A DNA stretch of 32,591 nt from Bacteroidota bacterium (GTDB lineage: Bacteria; Bacteroidota; Bacteroidia; Palsa-965): NCBI GenBank assembly GCA_003153435.1, contig PLYR01000128.1, forward strand, positions 1 through 32,591. Reading direction: 5' to 3'. A model generated the notes under the pieces. That model saw nothing but the letters and a program-made list of their open reading frames with translations, was not told the origin of the DNA and ran no database searches. The position numbers and the translations under genes are program-made. How positions within the stretch are numbered: the first letter of the stretch is position 1; each line of letters opens with the position of its first letter. This document shows positions 7,434 through 15,639 of this stretch, in pieces.

Positions 7434-9368
7434 ATGAAGGACCTTTTCCGGAAAAAGACTGTTGAAAACATCCTTAAACAGGTGGAAAAAGATGGAGCTG
7501 ATCATGCCTCCACCGGCCTGCATAAGACCCTTGGTGTCAAGGACCTTACCGCCTTCGGTATTGCAGCTATTATCGGGGCAGGGATCTTCAGCACCATTGG
7601 TCAGGCCAGTTCAGATGGAGGACCAGCAGTTATTTTCCTGTTCCTCTTCACTGCCATTGCCTGTGGTTTTGCAGCATTCGCATATGCGGAGTTCTCGTCT
7701 ATGGTCCCGGTTTCAGGAAGTGCTTATACCTATTCTTATGTTGCCTTTGGTGAGCTTATCGCCTGGATTATAGGCTGGGCACTCATCATGGAGTATGGAA
7801 TCGGCAATATTACGGTAGCCATTTCCTGGTCTGATTATTTCACAGGTCTCATCAATAGCAGCGGAGGTCATGTCCCGGCCTGGATGACAATGGACTATCT
7901 GAGTGCGAGTAATGGTTTTTCAGAGGCTGCTATCCAGCTTAAAAAAGGAATTCCACTAGAGAAATTGAGCGATCCGCTTCAGGCAGCTTACAAAGCCTGG
8001 ATAAGTGCACCACAACTTGGAGGCTTCCACCTGGTTGCCAACCTTCCCGCTCTCGGCATCATTATCTTTATTACCTGGCTGGTGTATAAAGGCATGAAAG
8101 AATCCAGGAATGCGGCAAACGTAATGGTGGTTATTAAACTGAGCGTGGTCCTCCTGATCATTGCTATTGGAATCTTCTATGTAGATACAAAGAACTGGCA
8201 CCCTTTTGCCCCACATGGGATTCCGGGTATTCTAAAAGGTGTTTCCGCAGTTTTTTTCGCCTATATTGGTTTTGATGCCATCTCCACAACCGCTGAAGAG
8301 TGCAAAGATCCTCAGCGTGATCTTCCCAGGGGAATGATGTGGGCTATTATTATTTGTACCATCCTGTATATCATTATAGCCCTGGTGCTGACAGGAATGG
8401 TCAAGTATGATCAGTTGGCAGTGGGTGACCCGCTTTCCTTCGTATTTGAAAAACTTAACATGAAGTGGCTGTCAGGGGTTATAGCGGTTAGTGCTGTGGT
8501 AGCCATGGCCAGTGTACTACTGGTCTTTCAGCTGGGACAACCCCGTATCTGGATGAGCATGAGCCGTGATGGTCTTCTTCCTAAGATATTCTCACGCATT
8601 CATCCCCGTTTTCACACTCCTTCTTTTGCGACGATAGTGACCGGCTTTGTAGTTGCAGTACCCTGCCTTTTTATGAATCTGGTTATGGTAACCGATCTCT
8701 GCAGCATAGGAACACTTTTTGCTTTCGTCCTGGTATGTGCAGGCGTACTTAAGCTGCAGAATGACCCTACCGCTCCGAGAGGGAAATTCAAGACACCTTA
8801 TATCAATGCCAGGTATATTGCACCCGTTCTGGTTGTAGCTTGCCTTATCGGCCTCTGGTTCTGGAACCATGAAAATATGATTGATTTTTTCAAAGCACGT
8901 AAACTTAACACCGCTGAGGCGGTTCTTCACGAGGTTCCACCCAATGAAATGAGAAGCCTGCAGGAACAGGCAAAGACCTTATTTAAGCCTGAGTTTCGTA
9001 TTACTAATAATGCCGACTCTGCGGCCGCTCAGATGAATTTACTGCAACCTGACCAGATGAAATCAATCATCCGTACTTCTTCCATCCCTGACTCTCAAAA
9101 ATACCTGAGCGGCCTGAATGTCTTTGCTGAAAATATTCCGATGTGGATTTTTATTTTTATCAGCCTTGCACTTACAGTCTGGTGCTATAGACGAAGCCTT
9201 TCACTCATTCCAGCACTGGGCCTGATCAGTTGCCTTTATATGATGGCAGAGATTGAGCTTAGAAACTGGATTGGATTTACGATCTGGCTGATCCTTGGTC
9301 TGATCATTTACTTCAGTTACAGCAAAAAACACAGTAAACTGAATTCCCGGAATCATATCACTTCATAA
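7434..9368 (+). CDS. APC-family amino acid permease
   Basis: This is a 644-residue inner-membrane transporter. The first helix carries the APC hallmark GIAAIIGAGIFSTIGQA, the unwound Gly-rich segment that binds the amino acid. It is followed by AFAYAEFSSMVPVSGSAYTYSYVAFGELIAWIIGWALIMEYG and, in helix 6, FFAYIGFDAISTTAEECKDPQRDLPRG. These match the cationic amino acid transporter (CAT/YfnA) branch, which imports amino acids by proton coupling. Two oddities are visible: a 60-70 residue hydrophilic insert near residues 145-200, and about 85 polar residues (480-565) between the eleventh and twelfth helix regions, making it longer than the usual 450-500. Nine bases separate it from the SDR gene, so the two and the amidohydrolase are likely co-transcribed. 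The substrate cannot be told from sequence. Confidence 0.93.
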   Translation: MKDLFRKKTVENILKQVEKDGADHASTGLHKTLGVKDLTAFGIAAIIGAGIFSTIGQASSDGGPAVIFLFLFTAIACGFAAFAYAEFSSMVPVSGSAYTYSYVAFGELIAWIIGWALIMEYGIGNITVAISWSDYFTGLINSSGGHVPAWMTMDYLSASNGFSEAAIQLKKGIPLEKLSDPLQAAYKAWISAPQLGGFHLVANLPALGIIIFITWLVYKGMKESRNAANVMVVIKLSVVLLIIAIGIFYVDTKNWHPFAPHGIPGILKGVSAVFFAYIGFDAISTTAEECKDPQRDLPRGMMWAIIICTILYIIIALVLTGMVKYDQLAVGDPLSFVFEKLNMKWLSGVIAVSAVVAMASVLLVFQLGQPRIWMSMSRDGLLPKIFSRIHPRFHTPSFATIVTGFVVAVPCLFMNLVMVTDLCSIGTLFAFVLVCAGVLKLQNDPTAPRGKFKTPYINARYIAPVLVVACLIGLWFWNHENMIDFFKARKLNTAEAVLHEVPPNEMRSLQEQAKTLFKPEFRITNNADSAAAQMNLLQPDQMKSIIRTSSIPDSQKYLSGLNVFAENIPMWIFIFISLALTVWCYRRSLSLIPALGLISCLYMMAEIELRNWIGFTIWLILGLIIYFSYSKKHSKLNSRNHITS

Positions 9369-9377
9369 TTAATTACC

Positions 9378-10133
9378 ATGATCGTCTTCATCACAGGTGC
9401 AACTGCCGGTTTTGGAAAAGCCACCGCTGAACTATTTGCCTCCAAGGGTTATGATGTAATCATCACCGGGCGAAGAAAGGAAAAGCTATCTCTTGTAGAA
9501 GAGGATCTAAAAAAACGATTCAAAATAAAGGTTCTAAGCCTTTGCTTTGATGTCCGCCATGTCGAGGAAGTAGAAAAAGCGGTATCCTCACTCCCCGATT
9601 GCTGGAAGCAAATTGACATCCTCGTAAACAATGCCGGGCTGGCTGTGGGATATAACCCAATCCAGGAAGGGCTTATCGACGATTGGGACCGGATGATCGA
9701 TACCAATGTTAAAGGCCTGCTGTATATGACACGACAGATCGCCCCGCTTATGATTGCTAAAGGCAAAGGGCACATTATCAACCTGGGCTCAATTGCAGGC
9801 AAGGAAGTATATGCCAATGGTAATGTATATTGTGCAAGTAAATATGCGGTTGATGCACTCAATAAGAGTATGCGGATAGATCTCCTCCCTCATGGAATCA
9901 GGGTTACTTCCATCAGTCCGGGACTTGCGGAAACTGAATTTTCTATTGTCCGCTTTAAAGGGGATGAGCAACGTGCTAAAAATGTTTATAAGGGCATAGA
10001 GCCACTCAAGGCTGAAGACATTGCGGAAGCTATCTTCTGGGCGGCCAGCAGGCCAGCCCATGTGAACATACTCGATATCGTCCTGACTGCAGGAGCTCAG
10101 GCAAATGCAACCACTTTTATAAGGAAAAGCTAA
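9378..10133 (+). CDS. Short-chain dehydrogenase/reductase, YdfG-like
   Basis: This 251-residue classical SDR reduces or oxidises a hydroxy/keto pair with NAD(P). The cofactor motif TGATAGFG is at residues 6-13, with basic residues GRRKEK (31-36) after the second strand favouring NADP. NNAG is at 84-87, the catalytic Ser at 138 (NLGSIAG), and YCASK gives Tyr151 and Lys155. The SISPGLAETEFS stretch and overall length fit the YdfG group, which oxidises serine, threonine and other 3-hydroxy acids. Cytosolic, with no signal peptide. It lies 9 bases after the permease and 4 bases before the amidohydrolase, pointing to joint use of an amino-acid-like substrate, though this is inference. All key residues are present. 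Confidence 0.93.
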   Translation: MIVFITGATAGFGKATAELFASKGYDVIITGRRKEKLSLVEEDLKKRFKIKVLSLCFDVRHVEEVEKAVSSLPDCWKQIDILVNNAGLAVGYNPIQEGLIDDWDRMIDTNVKGLLYMTRQIAPLMIAKGKGHIINLGSIAGKEVYANGNVYCASKYAVDALNKSMRIDLLPHGIRVTSISPGLAETEFSIVRFKGDEQRAKNVYKGIEPLKAEDIAEAIFWAASRPAHVNILDIVLTAGAQANATTFIRKS

Positions 10134-10137
10134 AGCC

Positions 10138-11877
10138 GTGAAATTATTTAAATGGGCGTTTCTTTTAGCTGTTCTTGTCTCTTCTTGCATGAGCAAGCCC
10201 AAGATAAAAGTGGATCTCATTGTTTACCACGCTGCAGTATATACTGTCGACTCTAAATTCTCCGTCGCAGAGTGTTTTGCGGTAAAAGATGGTAAAATTC
10301 TCGTCGTAGGAAAATCCGACTCCATCCTCGCGCATTATGAAGCCAAAGAAATGATAGACGCCGCAGGGAAAGCTGTATTCCCTGGTTTTATTGATGCGCA
10401 CTGTCATTTTTATGAATATGGGCGATCCCTTCAGGAAGTAGACCTGGTAGGCACCAAGTCTTTCGAAGAAGTTATTCAGCGAATACAATCTTTTGTAAGC
10501 TCCCATCCTGAAATCTACTCAGACAAAAACGGAAGAAGCAACTGGATCGTTGGGCATGGATGGGATCAGAATAACTGGGAAGAAAAGAAATTTCCAGACC
10601 GCAAGCAGCTTGATTTACTATTCCCCCATACACCGGTCTATCTCTCCCGCATTGATGGTCATGCAACACTTGTAAATGGAGAAGCTCTTAAACAAGCCGG
10701 CATCACCAATTGGGTCCACGTAGACGGCGGGATTATCATAACACGGGGTCTATATGAAACGGAGGATATGACTCATGTCAAAACGGAAGGATTATCGGGA
10801 GTGCTGATTGATAATGCCATGGATCTAATCGGTAAAGTACTCCTTCGCCCTTCCAAATTGGAGATCCGAAAGGCATTACTCGATGCACAGCAAAAATGCC
10901 TGGCTATGGGGCTAACCACCCTGGATGATGCCGGACTAAGCAAAGAAGTGGTAGACCTGATTGATCAAATCCAGAAATCCGGAGAACTCAAAATGAGGAT
11001 TTATGCAATGCTTACCCCTGACAAAGAGAACCTCGATTATTACCTCACCCATGGTCAGTATAAAACAGATCGTCTCAATATCCGTTCATTTAAATTCTAT
11101 GCCGACGGTGCACTTGGATCACGGGGGGCTTGCCTTCTCAAACCTTATACGGACAAACCTTCGGAGTTTGGCTTTCTCCTGAACAAACCAGAATACTACA
11201 GATCAATGGCTCTGGAGATGTTTCAGAAGGGCTTTCAGATGAATACGCATTGCATCGGTGACTCGGCCGTCAGAATGATCCTCAGGCTCTACAACAATAT
11301 CTTTATGAACTATGCATGCAATGGCGGCCATCTTCATATGAATCCCCGTTGGAGGATTGAACACTTCCAGGTAACAACCCCGGAGGATATTGCCTTGCTT
11401 AGTAATAGTTGCAGCAAACAAATGTCCCCTATACCCTCTGTCCAACCCACCCATGCTACGTCAGACATGAAGTGGGCCATAGACCGCTTAGGCCCGGAAC
11501 GCATTAAATATGCATATGCTTACAAAGAGCTTAAGGAAGCTGCCGGGATGGTAGCCCTTGGGACCGATTTTCCGGTTGAGGATATTAGTCCGTTTAAAAC
11601 CTTTTACGCAGCGGTATCCCGAAAAGACATACACGGAAATCCGGAAAAAGGCTTTCAACCGGAAAATGCCTTGACCCGGGAGGATGCCTTGAGAGGAATG
11701 ACGATATGGGCGGCTTATGCGAATTTCGAAGAGAAAGAAAAAGGAAGTATAGAACCCGGAAAAATGGCTGACTTCATTCTTCTTGACCGAAACCTGATGA
11801 AGTGCAGCGAGCAGGAAATACTCAAAGCCTCTACCCTAGCAACCTATATCAACGGAGAACGGGTTTATTATAAATGA
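10138..11877 (+). CDS. Exported lipoprotein amidohydrolase, YtcJ-like (Amidohydro_3)
   Basis: This 579-residue protein starts with GTG at 10138, the only start that keeps the signal: FKWAFLLAVLVSSC is a lipoprotein signal with the modified cysteine at residue 17. The metal-dependent hydrolase core follows: FPGFIDAHCHFYEYG (His88, His90), GHGWDQNNWE, SRIDGHATLVN, FKFYADGALGSRGA, MNTHCIGDSAVRM, RIEHFQV and ALGTDFPVEDISPF. These are the marks of the YtcJ/NfdA branch of the amidohydrolase superfamily, which cleaves N-acyl or formamide bonds. The natural substrate is unknown. Most relatives are cytosolic, while this one is probably anchored in the envelope, where it could free amines or amino acids for the permease two genes upstream. 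The C-terminus (EPGKMADFILLDRN) is the usual end. Confidence 0.92.
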   Translation: MKLFKWAFLLAVLVSSCMSKPKIKVDLIVYHAAVYTVDSKFSVAECFAVKDGKILVVGKSDSILAHYEAKEMIDAAGKAVFPGFIDAHCHFYEYGRSLQEVDLVGTKSFEEVIQRIQSFVSSHPEIYSDKNGRSNWIVGHGWDQNNWEEKKFPDRKQLDLLFPHTPVYLSRIDGHATLVNGEALKQAGITNWVHVDGGIIITRGLYETEDMTHVKTEGLSGVLIDNAMDLIGKVLLRPSKLEIRKALLDAQQKCLAMGLTTLDDAGLSKEVVDLIDQIQKSGELKMRIYAMLTPDKENLDYYLTHGQYKTDRLNIRSFKFYADGALGSRGACLLKPYTDKPSEFGFLLNKPEYYRSMALEMFQKGFQMNTHCIGDSAVRMILRLYNNIFMNYACNGGHLHMNPRWRIEHFQVTTPEDIALLSNSCSKQMSPIPSVQPTHATSDMKWAIDRLGPERIKYAYAYKELKEAAGMVALGTDFPVEDISPFKTFYAAVSRKDIHGNPEKGFQPENALTREDALRGMTIWAAYANFEEKEKGSIEPGKMADFILLDRNLMKCSEQEILKASTLATYINGERVYYK

Positions 11878-11932
11878 GTTGGAACTCAGCCGGCTTTTTC
11901 CGACATTCGCATATTAACTTATCCTGCTTACA

Positions 11933-12664
11933 TTGAATCAAGTAAGGGTTTTCCTCATTGGGCTTACACTTTTATTCTCCCCGCTTTTGCGGGCTCAGAT
12001 GAACGTACCTTCTGGACCACGACCCATCAAATATCAATTTATGATTTTTGGTGTGATCAGTGCTTATCAGAATGACCCCAGAATCACGTCCAATACCCAT
12101 TCTGGTCAGGGACTTGGTGCAAATGTACGTGCTGAGATTCCGTTAATCAAAGGCATGAAGTTTCTGGTCGGTGCAGAAATCCTCACTCAAAGCATCAGTT
12201 TCGATTCATACTATTTCGGCCCCGGCTACTCTTTTAAATTTGACGGCAACGAGATATATAACCACAGTATCCGCACCACTGAAGTTGGGCTCCCTTTATT
12301 GTTTAAGCTCAACTGGAAGAAGAAAGAGGAAGTTTATAAGACTAATGTGTACTTCCTCTTTGGATGGGAGCCTAAATACACCTTGTTTGCTCACTCCACC
12401 GTTACCAGCTCCAGTGATGGAAGCCTGGTTTCAGATAACAATATCAAACTCCCATACGAAAATCAATTTTTGGGCACGAATGTGGGTAATTATATTGATG
12501 TCGGTTTTGGTTTTAACCGTAATTTCCTGCCAGGGCACAAAAGCATTATTTTTGAATGTTGTTACAGATATGGACTCAGCCGGTATGTGTATGAGATAGG
12601 ACAAGGCCATGACCTTTTGTTTCTGAATACCAACTTCAGTATTGGTCTCGGTTACCGGTTTTGA
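11933..12664 (+). CDS. Outer-membrane beta-barrel protein with TTG start
   Basis: This 243-residue protein has a signal peptide (VRVFLIGLTLLFSPLLRAQ) followed by alternating hydrophobic beta-strands (LGANVRAEIPLIKGMKFLVGAEI, TEVGLPLLFKLNW, FGWEPKYTLFAH, YIDVGFGFNRNFL) and the terminal strand NTNFSIGLGYRF, which ends in aromatic F as barrel proteins do. This is the layout of the Bacteroidota outer-membrane barrel (porin-like, OmpA-transmembrane-like) group. TTG at 11933 is the only in-frame start that keeps the signal peptide; the next ATG (11999) falls right at the end of it. It lies 55 bases after the amidohydrolase, so it could be the end of that operon or separate. The role in the membrane is unknown. 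Confidence 0.85.
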   Translation: MNQVRVFLIGLTLLFSPLLRAQMNVPSGPRPIKYQFMIFGVISAYQNDPRITSNTHSGQGLGANVRAEIPLIKGMKFLVGAEILTQSISFDSYYFGPGYSFKFDGNEIYNHSIRTTEVGLPLLFKLNWKKKEEVYKTNVYFLFGWEPKYTLFAHSTVTSSSDGSLVSDNNIKLPYENQFLGTNVGNYIDVGFGFNRNFLPGHKSIIFECCYRYGLSRYVYEIGQGHDLLFLNTNFSIGLGYRF

Positions 12665-12748
12665 GCGATTTAATTCTTTTCTGAAAGCCTGGCAGATTAT
12701 CCCAATATCATTCTAATTTAGCTTCATATAACCTAAAACACCTGAGTA

Positions 12749-14824
12749 ATGCGATTACCATCTTACAAAAAAATGATGATCATGATAACACTCTCCGGCA
12801 GTGTGATGATAGATGCACAGAATATTAAAACCTCCTCTACAGGTCTACTTTCACCTAAGAATGATGAAGTTGTGGATTTCGCCAAGCTTAATCCAACTAA
12901 TATCCATGAAGCCACCAAGTGGTATCTCGATCAGGTTAGAGCAGCTAACGCCAGGCTTCTAAGTGTTCCGGATGGGAAACGCAATTTTGAAAACACCATG
13001 GGAGAACTTGAGAAAGCTGCCACCTTCCTGGATCAGGCATCTTCCATTTATGAAGTACTTTCAAGTGCTTCATCCGACAAGGCCATCCGCGATGCCGCAA
13101 ATGAAGGAACGCAACAGATCTCCGCATTTACGACAGAACAAAGTCTGAACGAATCATTGTATAAGGCTGTAAAAGCATATGCCCTGACCGCTGATGCCAA
13201 AGACCTGAAAGGGGAACGTAAATATTATCTTGCCAAAGTTCTAAGAGATTATGAACGGGAAGGCTTTGCTTTAACAGCCGATAAACGGGATACACTCAAA
13301 GCACTTAACAACAAAATTCAAGACCTGAGCCTTGAATTCAGAAACAATATTGCCGGAGATAATCCTACTATTCGATTTACAGAAGCTGAACTGGCAGGCA
13401 TGCCGGATGATTATAAGAAAGCAAATCTTCAGACCGACGGCACTTACCTGTTGAGTGTTGGCAATCCATCCTACATTCCCTTCATGACGGTTGCCAAAAA
13501 CACGGATGCCAGGAAGAAATTTTACCTCTTAAAGACCAATGTAGGCGCTCCCAAAAACGATCTTTTGATTGCAGAAATCGTAAAGACCAGAGACAAGAAA
13601 GGGAAACTCCTCGGCAAAGCCTCTTATGCTGATTATGTCACAGAGGGAATCATGTCTAAAAACAAAAAAAATGTATGGGACTTTGAAAATAAACTGCGTA
13701 CCGATCTCCGTCCTAAAGCAGAAAGTGAATACAAGGAATTACTTGCAATCAAAAGCAGGGAAACAGGGAAACCTGAAACCTTTATCTATCCTTACGAAAG
13801 CATGTATTATGCGAACCGTTTAATGGATGAAAAATATAAAGTGGATGAAGAAAAAGTAAAGGAATACTTTGAATTACAGAATGTCATTCAAGGGCTCTTC
13901 ACCGTTTATCAGCAGATTTATAACTTATCATTTACGGAAGACAAGCATCCAAGTGTGTGGAACTCCGATGTGCAGGCATTTACAGTGACTGACAATGCAA
14001 CTAAGAAGGTAATCGGCTATTTTTATCTGGATCTGTATCCACGGAATGATAAATACAAACATGCTGCATGTTTCCCTATTACAGCAGCTCAGAATACCGC
14101 TACAGGGCGACGACTTGCAACTGCCGCACTCATCTGTAATTTCCCAAAACCAACTCCTGACCAGCCTTCCCTTATGCCACATAGTGAAGTAAGGACACTC
14201 TTTCATGAATTCGGACACCTGATGCATACGATGGTGAGTGAAACAGAACTTGGTGCTCTTGCCGGAACGAGTGTGCCTACTGATTTTGTAGAAGCTCCTT
14301 CTCAAATTATGGAAAATTGGGTATGGAATAAAAAAGTTCTCTCTCTCTTTGCAAAACATTATAAAACAGGTGCTATGATTCCGGATGACCTGCTCGACAG
14401 GATGATTGCCTCCAGGAATGCAACCTCCGGTGTTCTGGCGCTTCAACAGGTGTTGTATGGCACCCTGGATTTTACACTGAATGATGACTTTAAAATAATG
14501 GATGAGCATTCCATCCCCGATCTGGTGAGGCAACTTCAAAATTCAATCACCCTTTATCCTTATGTAGACGGATCTCATTTTGAAGCAAGCTTCGGACATC
14601 TGACTAATTATGGATCGCAGTATTACGGATATCTCTGGTCACTGGTTTATGCTCAGGATATGTACTCGGTTTTTGAAAAGGACCCTCTTTCTCCTGAAAC
14701 AGGAAACAGGTTCAGAAGAATGGTCCTTGCAAAAGGAGGAAGTGATGATCCTCTGAACCTCGTTCGAAATTTCCTGGGCAGAGAACCGAATAATAAGGCT
14801 TTCCTGAAGCACCTTGGCTTATAG
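12749..14824 (+). CDS. M3-family zinc peptidase (oligopeptidase / dipeptidyl carboxypeptidase type)
   Basis: This 691-residue thimet-type metallopeptidase degrades short peptides. The zinc motif HEFGH is at residues 486-490 in LFHEFGHLMHTM, and the third ligand Glu515 lies in TDFVEAPSQIMENWVW, the typical M3 second motif. The helical N-terminal half (about 30-300) and the C-terminal YPYVDGSHFEASFGHLTNYGSQYYGYLWS carry the substrate-binding Tyr/His region of the family. An N-terminal hydrophobic stretch (MMIMITLSGSVMIDAQ) looks like a signal peptide, so it is probably periplasmic like Dcp-type homologues in Bacteroidota. No clear operon partner: 84 bases follow the barrel gene, and it meets a minus-strand gene tail to tail. 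All catalytic residues are present. Confidence 0.95.
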   Translation: MRLPSYKKMMIMITLSGSVMIDAQNIKTSSTGLLSPKNDEVVDFAKLNPTNIHEATKWYLDQVRAANARLLSVPDGKRNFENTMGELEKAATFLDQASSIYEVLSSASSDKAIRDAANEGTQQISAFTTEQSLNESLYKAVKAYALTADAKDLKGERKYYLAKVLRDYEREGFALTADKRDTLKALNNKIQDLSLEFRNNIAGDNPTIRFTEAELAGMPDDYKKANLQTDGTYLLSVGNPSYIPFMTVAKNTDARKKFYLLKTNVGAPKNDLLIAEIVKTRDKKGKLLGKASYADYVTEGIMSKNKKNVWDFENKLRTDLRPKAESEYKELLAIKSRETGKPETFIYPYESMYYANRLMDEKYKVDEEKVKEYFELQNVIQGLFTVYQQIYNLSFTEDKHPSVWNSDVQAFTVTDNATKKVIGYFYLDLYPRNDKYKHAACFPITAAQNTATGRRLATAALICNFPKPTPDQPSLMPHSEVRTLFHEFGHLMHTMVSETELGALAGTSVPTDFVEAPSQIMENWVWNKKVLSLFAKHYKTGAMIPDDLLDRMIASRNATSGVLALQQVLYGTLDFTLNDDFKIMDEHSIPDLVRQLQNSITLYPYVDGSHFEASFGHLTNYGSQYYGYLWSLVYAQDMYSVFEKDPLSPETGNRFRRMVLAKGGSDDPLNLVRNFLGREPNNKAFLKHLGL

Positions 14825-14846
14825 CAGCTTTTATAGCCAGCTAAAA

Positions 14847-15575
14847 TCAGAGAATAGAACCGTTATACTGTTCTATTGCCCGGAGGTAGGATGCTCTGGA
14901 GCGTTTTTTTTGAATCACTCCAATCACATTGGAGGTAACGCCACCCACAAATAGTACTGCTCCGAAAGTCATAATTTGTCCGGAAATATCCGGACCGGAT
15001 GAAGTACCACTACTATTACTACTTCCAGCTGTTATCAATCCGATGAGAAAGAATTCTCCCCCTATCGCACTCGAGACTAAACCTGAATAAGAGCAAACCT
15101 GACCAATGGCATTTTCATTCCAGGAGGTGTGAAGATACCCGTCTACCATCGGGTTATGCTGCTTCTGCAACATCTTGCTAATTTGCCGCTGAGTCTTCCG
15201 TCTGTTATCTACATAAAAGCCTCTCCTCCCTACATCAATTCTTAAACCCGCTTCTTTTTCAAAAGGTTTAACTGGCTCTGTTGTCGTCTGAGTTCTTACT
15301 TCTGTATTGCCAGGCTGACTGTTTTCAGGATTGGAGGGTGGCTTTTCAAAATAATCAGCATTTCCGTTCTCATACTTTATGTAGCTGATCTCCGATTTAG
15401 GCAGATGATAAACAGGGCCATCCGGCATCGATGCTTTATAATAATCAATCGTATCTGAACCAACAAGGGTCACTTTCGCAAGAACCCTCCCTTTGTTTTT
15501 CTTGAAAATTGTATCCTGTGCATTTAGGAACAGACTGCTCCCGAACAAAAACAAAAAAAAGATCCATTTCTTCAT
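14847..15575 (-). CDS. Conserved envelope protein of unknown function
   Basis: This 242-residue protein has a signal peptide (KKWIFFLFLFGSSLFLNAQ). A small N-terminal domain follows, DTIFKKNKGRVLAKVTLVGSDTIDYYK then GPVYHLPKSEISYIKYENG. This domain, in which a metal-like or sensing beta unit reads I-x-K-x-x-G-x-x-x-A-K-V-x-x-V, is frequent in secreted Bacteroidota proteins of unknown role. After a Pro/Thr/Gln linker (residues 80-105) comes a Lys/Arg-rich segment and two hydrophobic segments, FFLIGLITAG and IMTFGAVLFVGGVTSNVIGVI, that may insert in a membrane. It meets the M3 peptidase gene tail to tail with 22 bases between, and follows the PP2C gene on the same strand, so it may be co-transcribed with nothing. 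I do not recognise a function. Confidence 0.75.
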   Translation of the reverse strand: MKKWIFFLFLFGSSLFLNAQDTIFKKNKGRVLAKVTLVGSDTIDYYKASMPDGPVYHLPKSEISYIKYENGNADYFEKPPSNPENSQPGNTEVRTQTTTEPVKPFEKEAGLRIDVGRRGFYVDNRRKTQRQISKMLQKQHNPMVDGYLHTSWNENAIGQVCSYSGLVSSAIGGEFFLIGLITAGSSNSSGTSSGPDISGQIMTFGAVLFVGGVTSNVIGVIQKKRSRASYLRAIEQYNGSIL

Positions 15576-15639
15576 ATCGTCGGCTTCTTAAATATCCTTT
15601 AAAAGTTAACTCGTCCTGACACAGAAGTGGGAAACTCCC

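Noticed and set aside
13928-14539. A 203-codon minus-strand frame opposite the M3 peptidase
   Set aside because: It is antisense to the HEFGH region, rich in Cys and His by chance, with no family signature.
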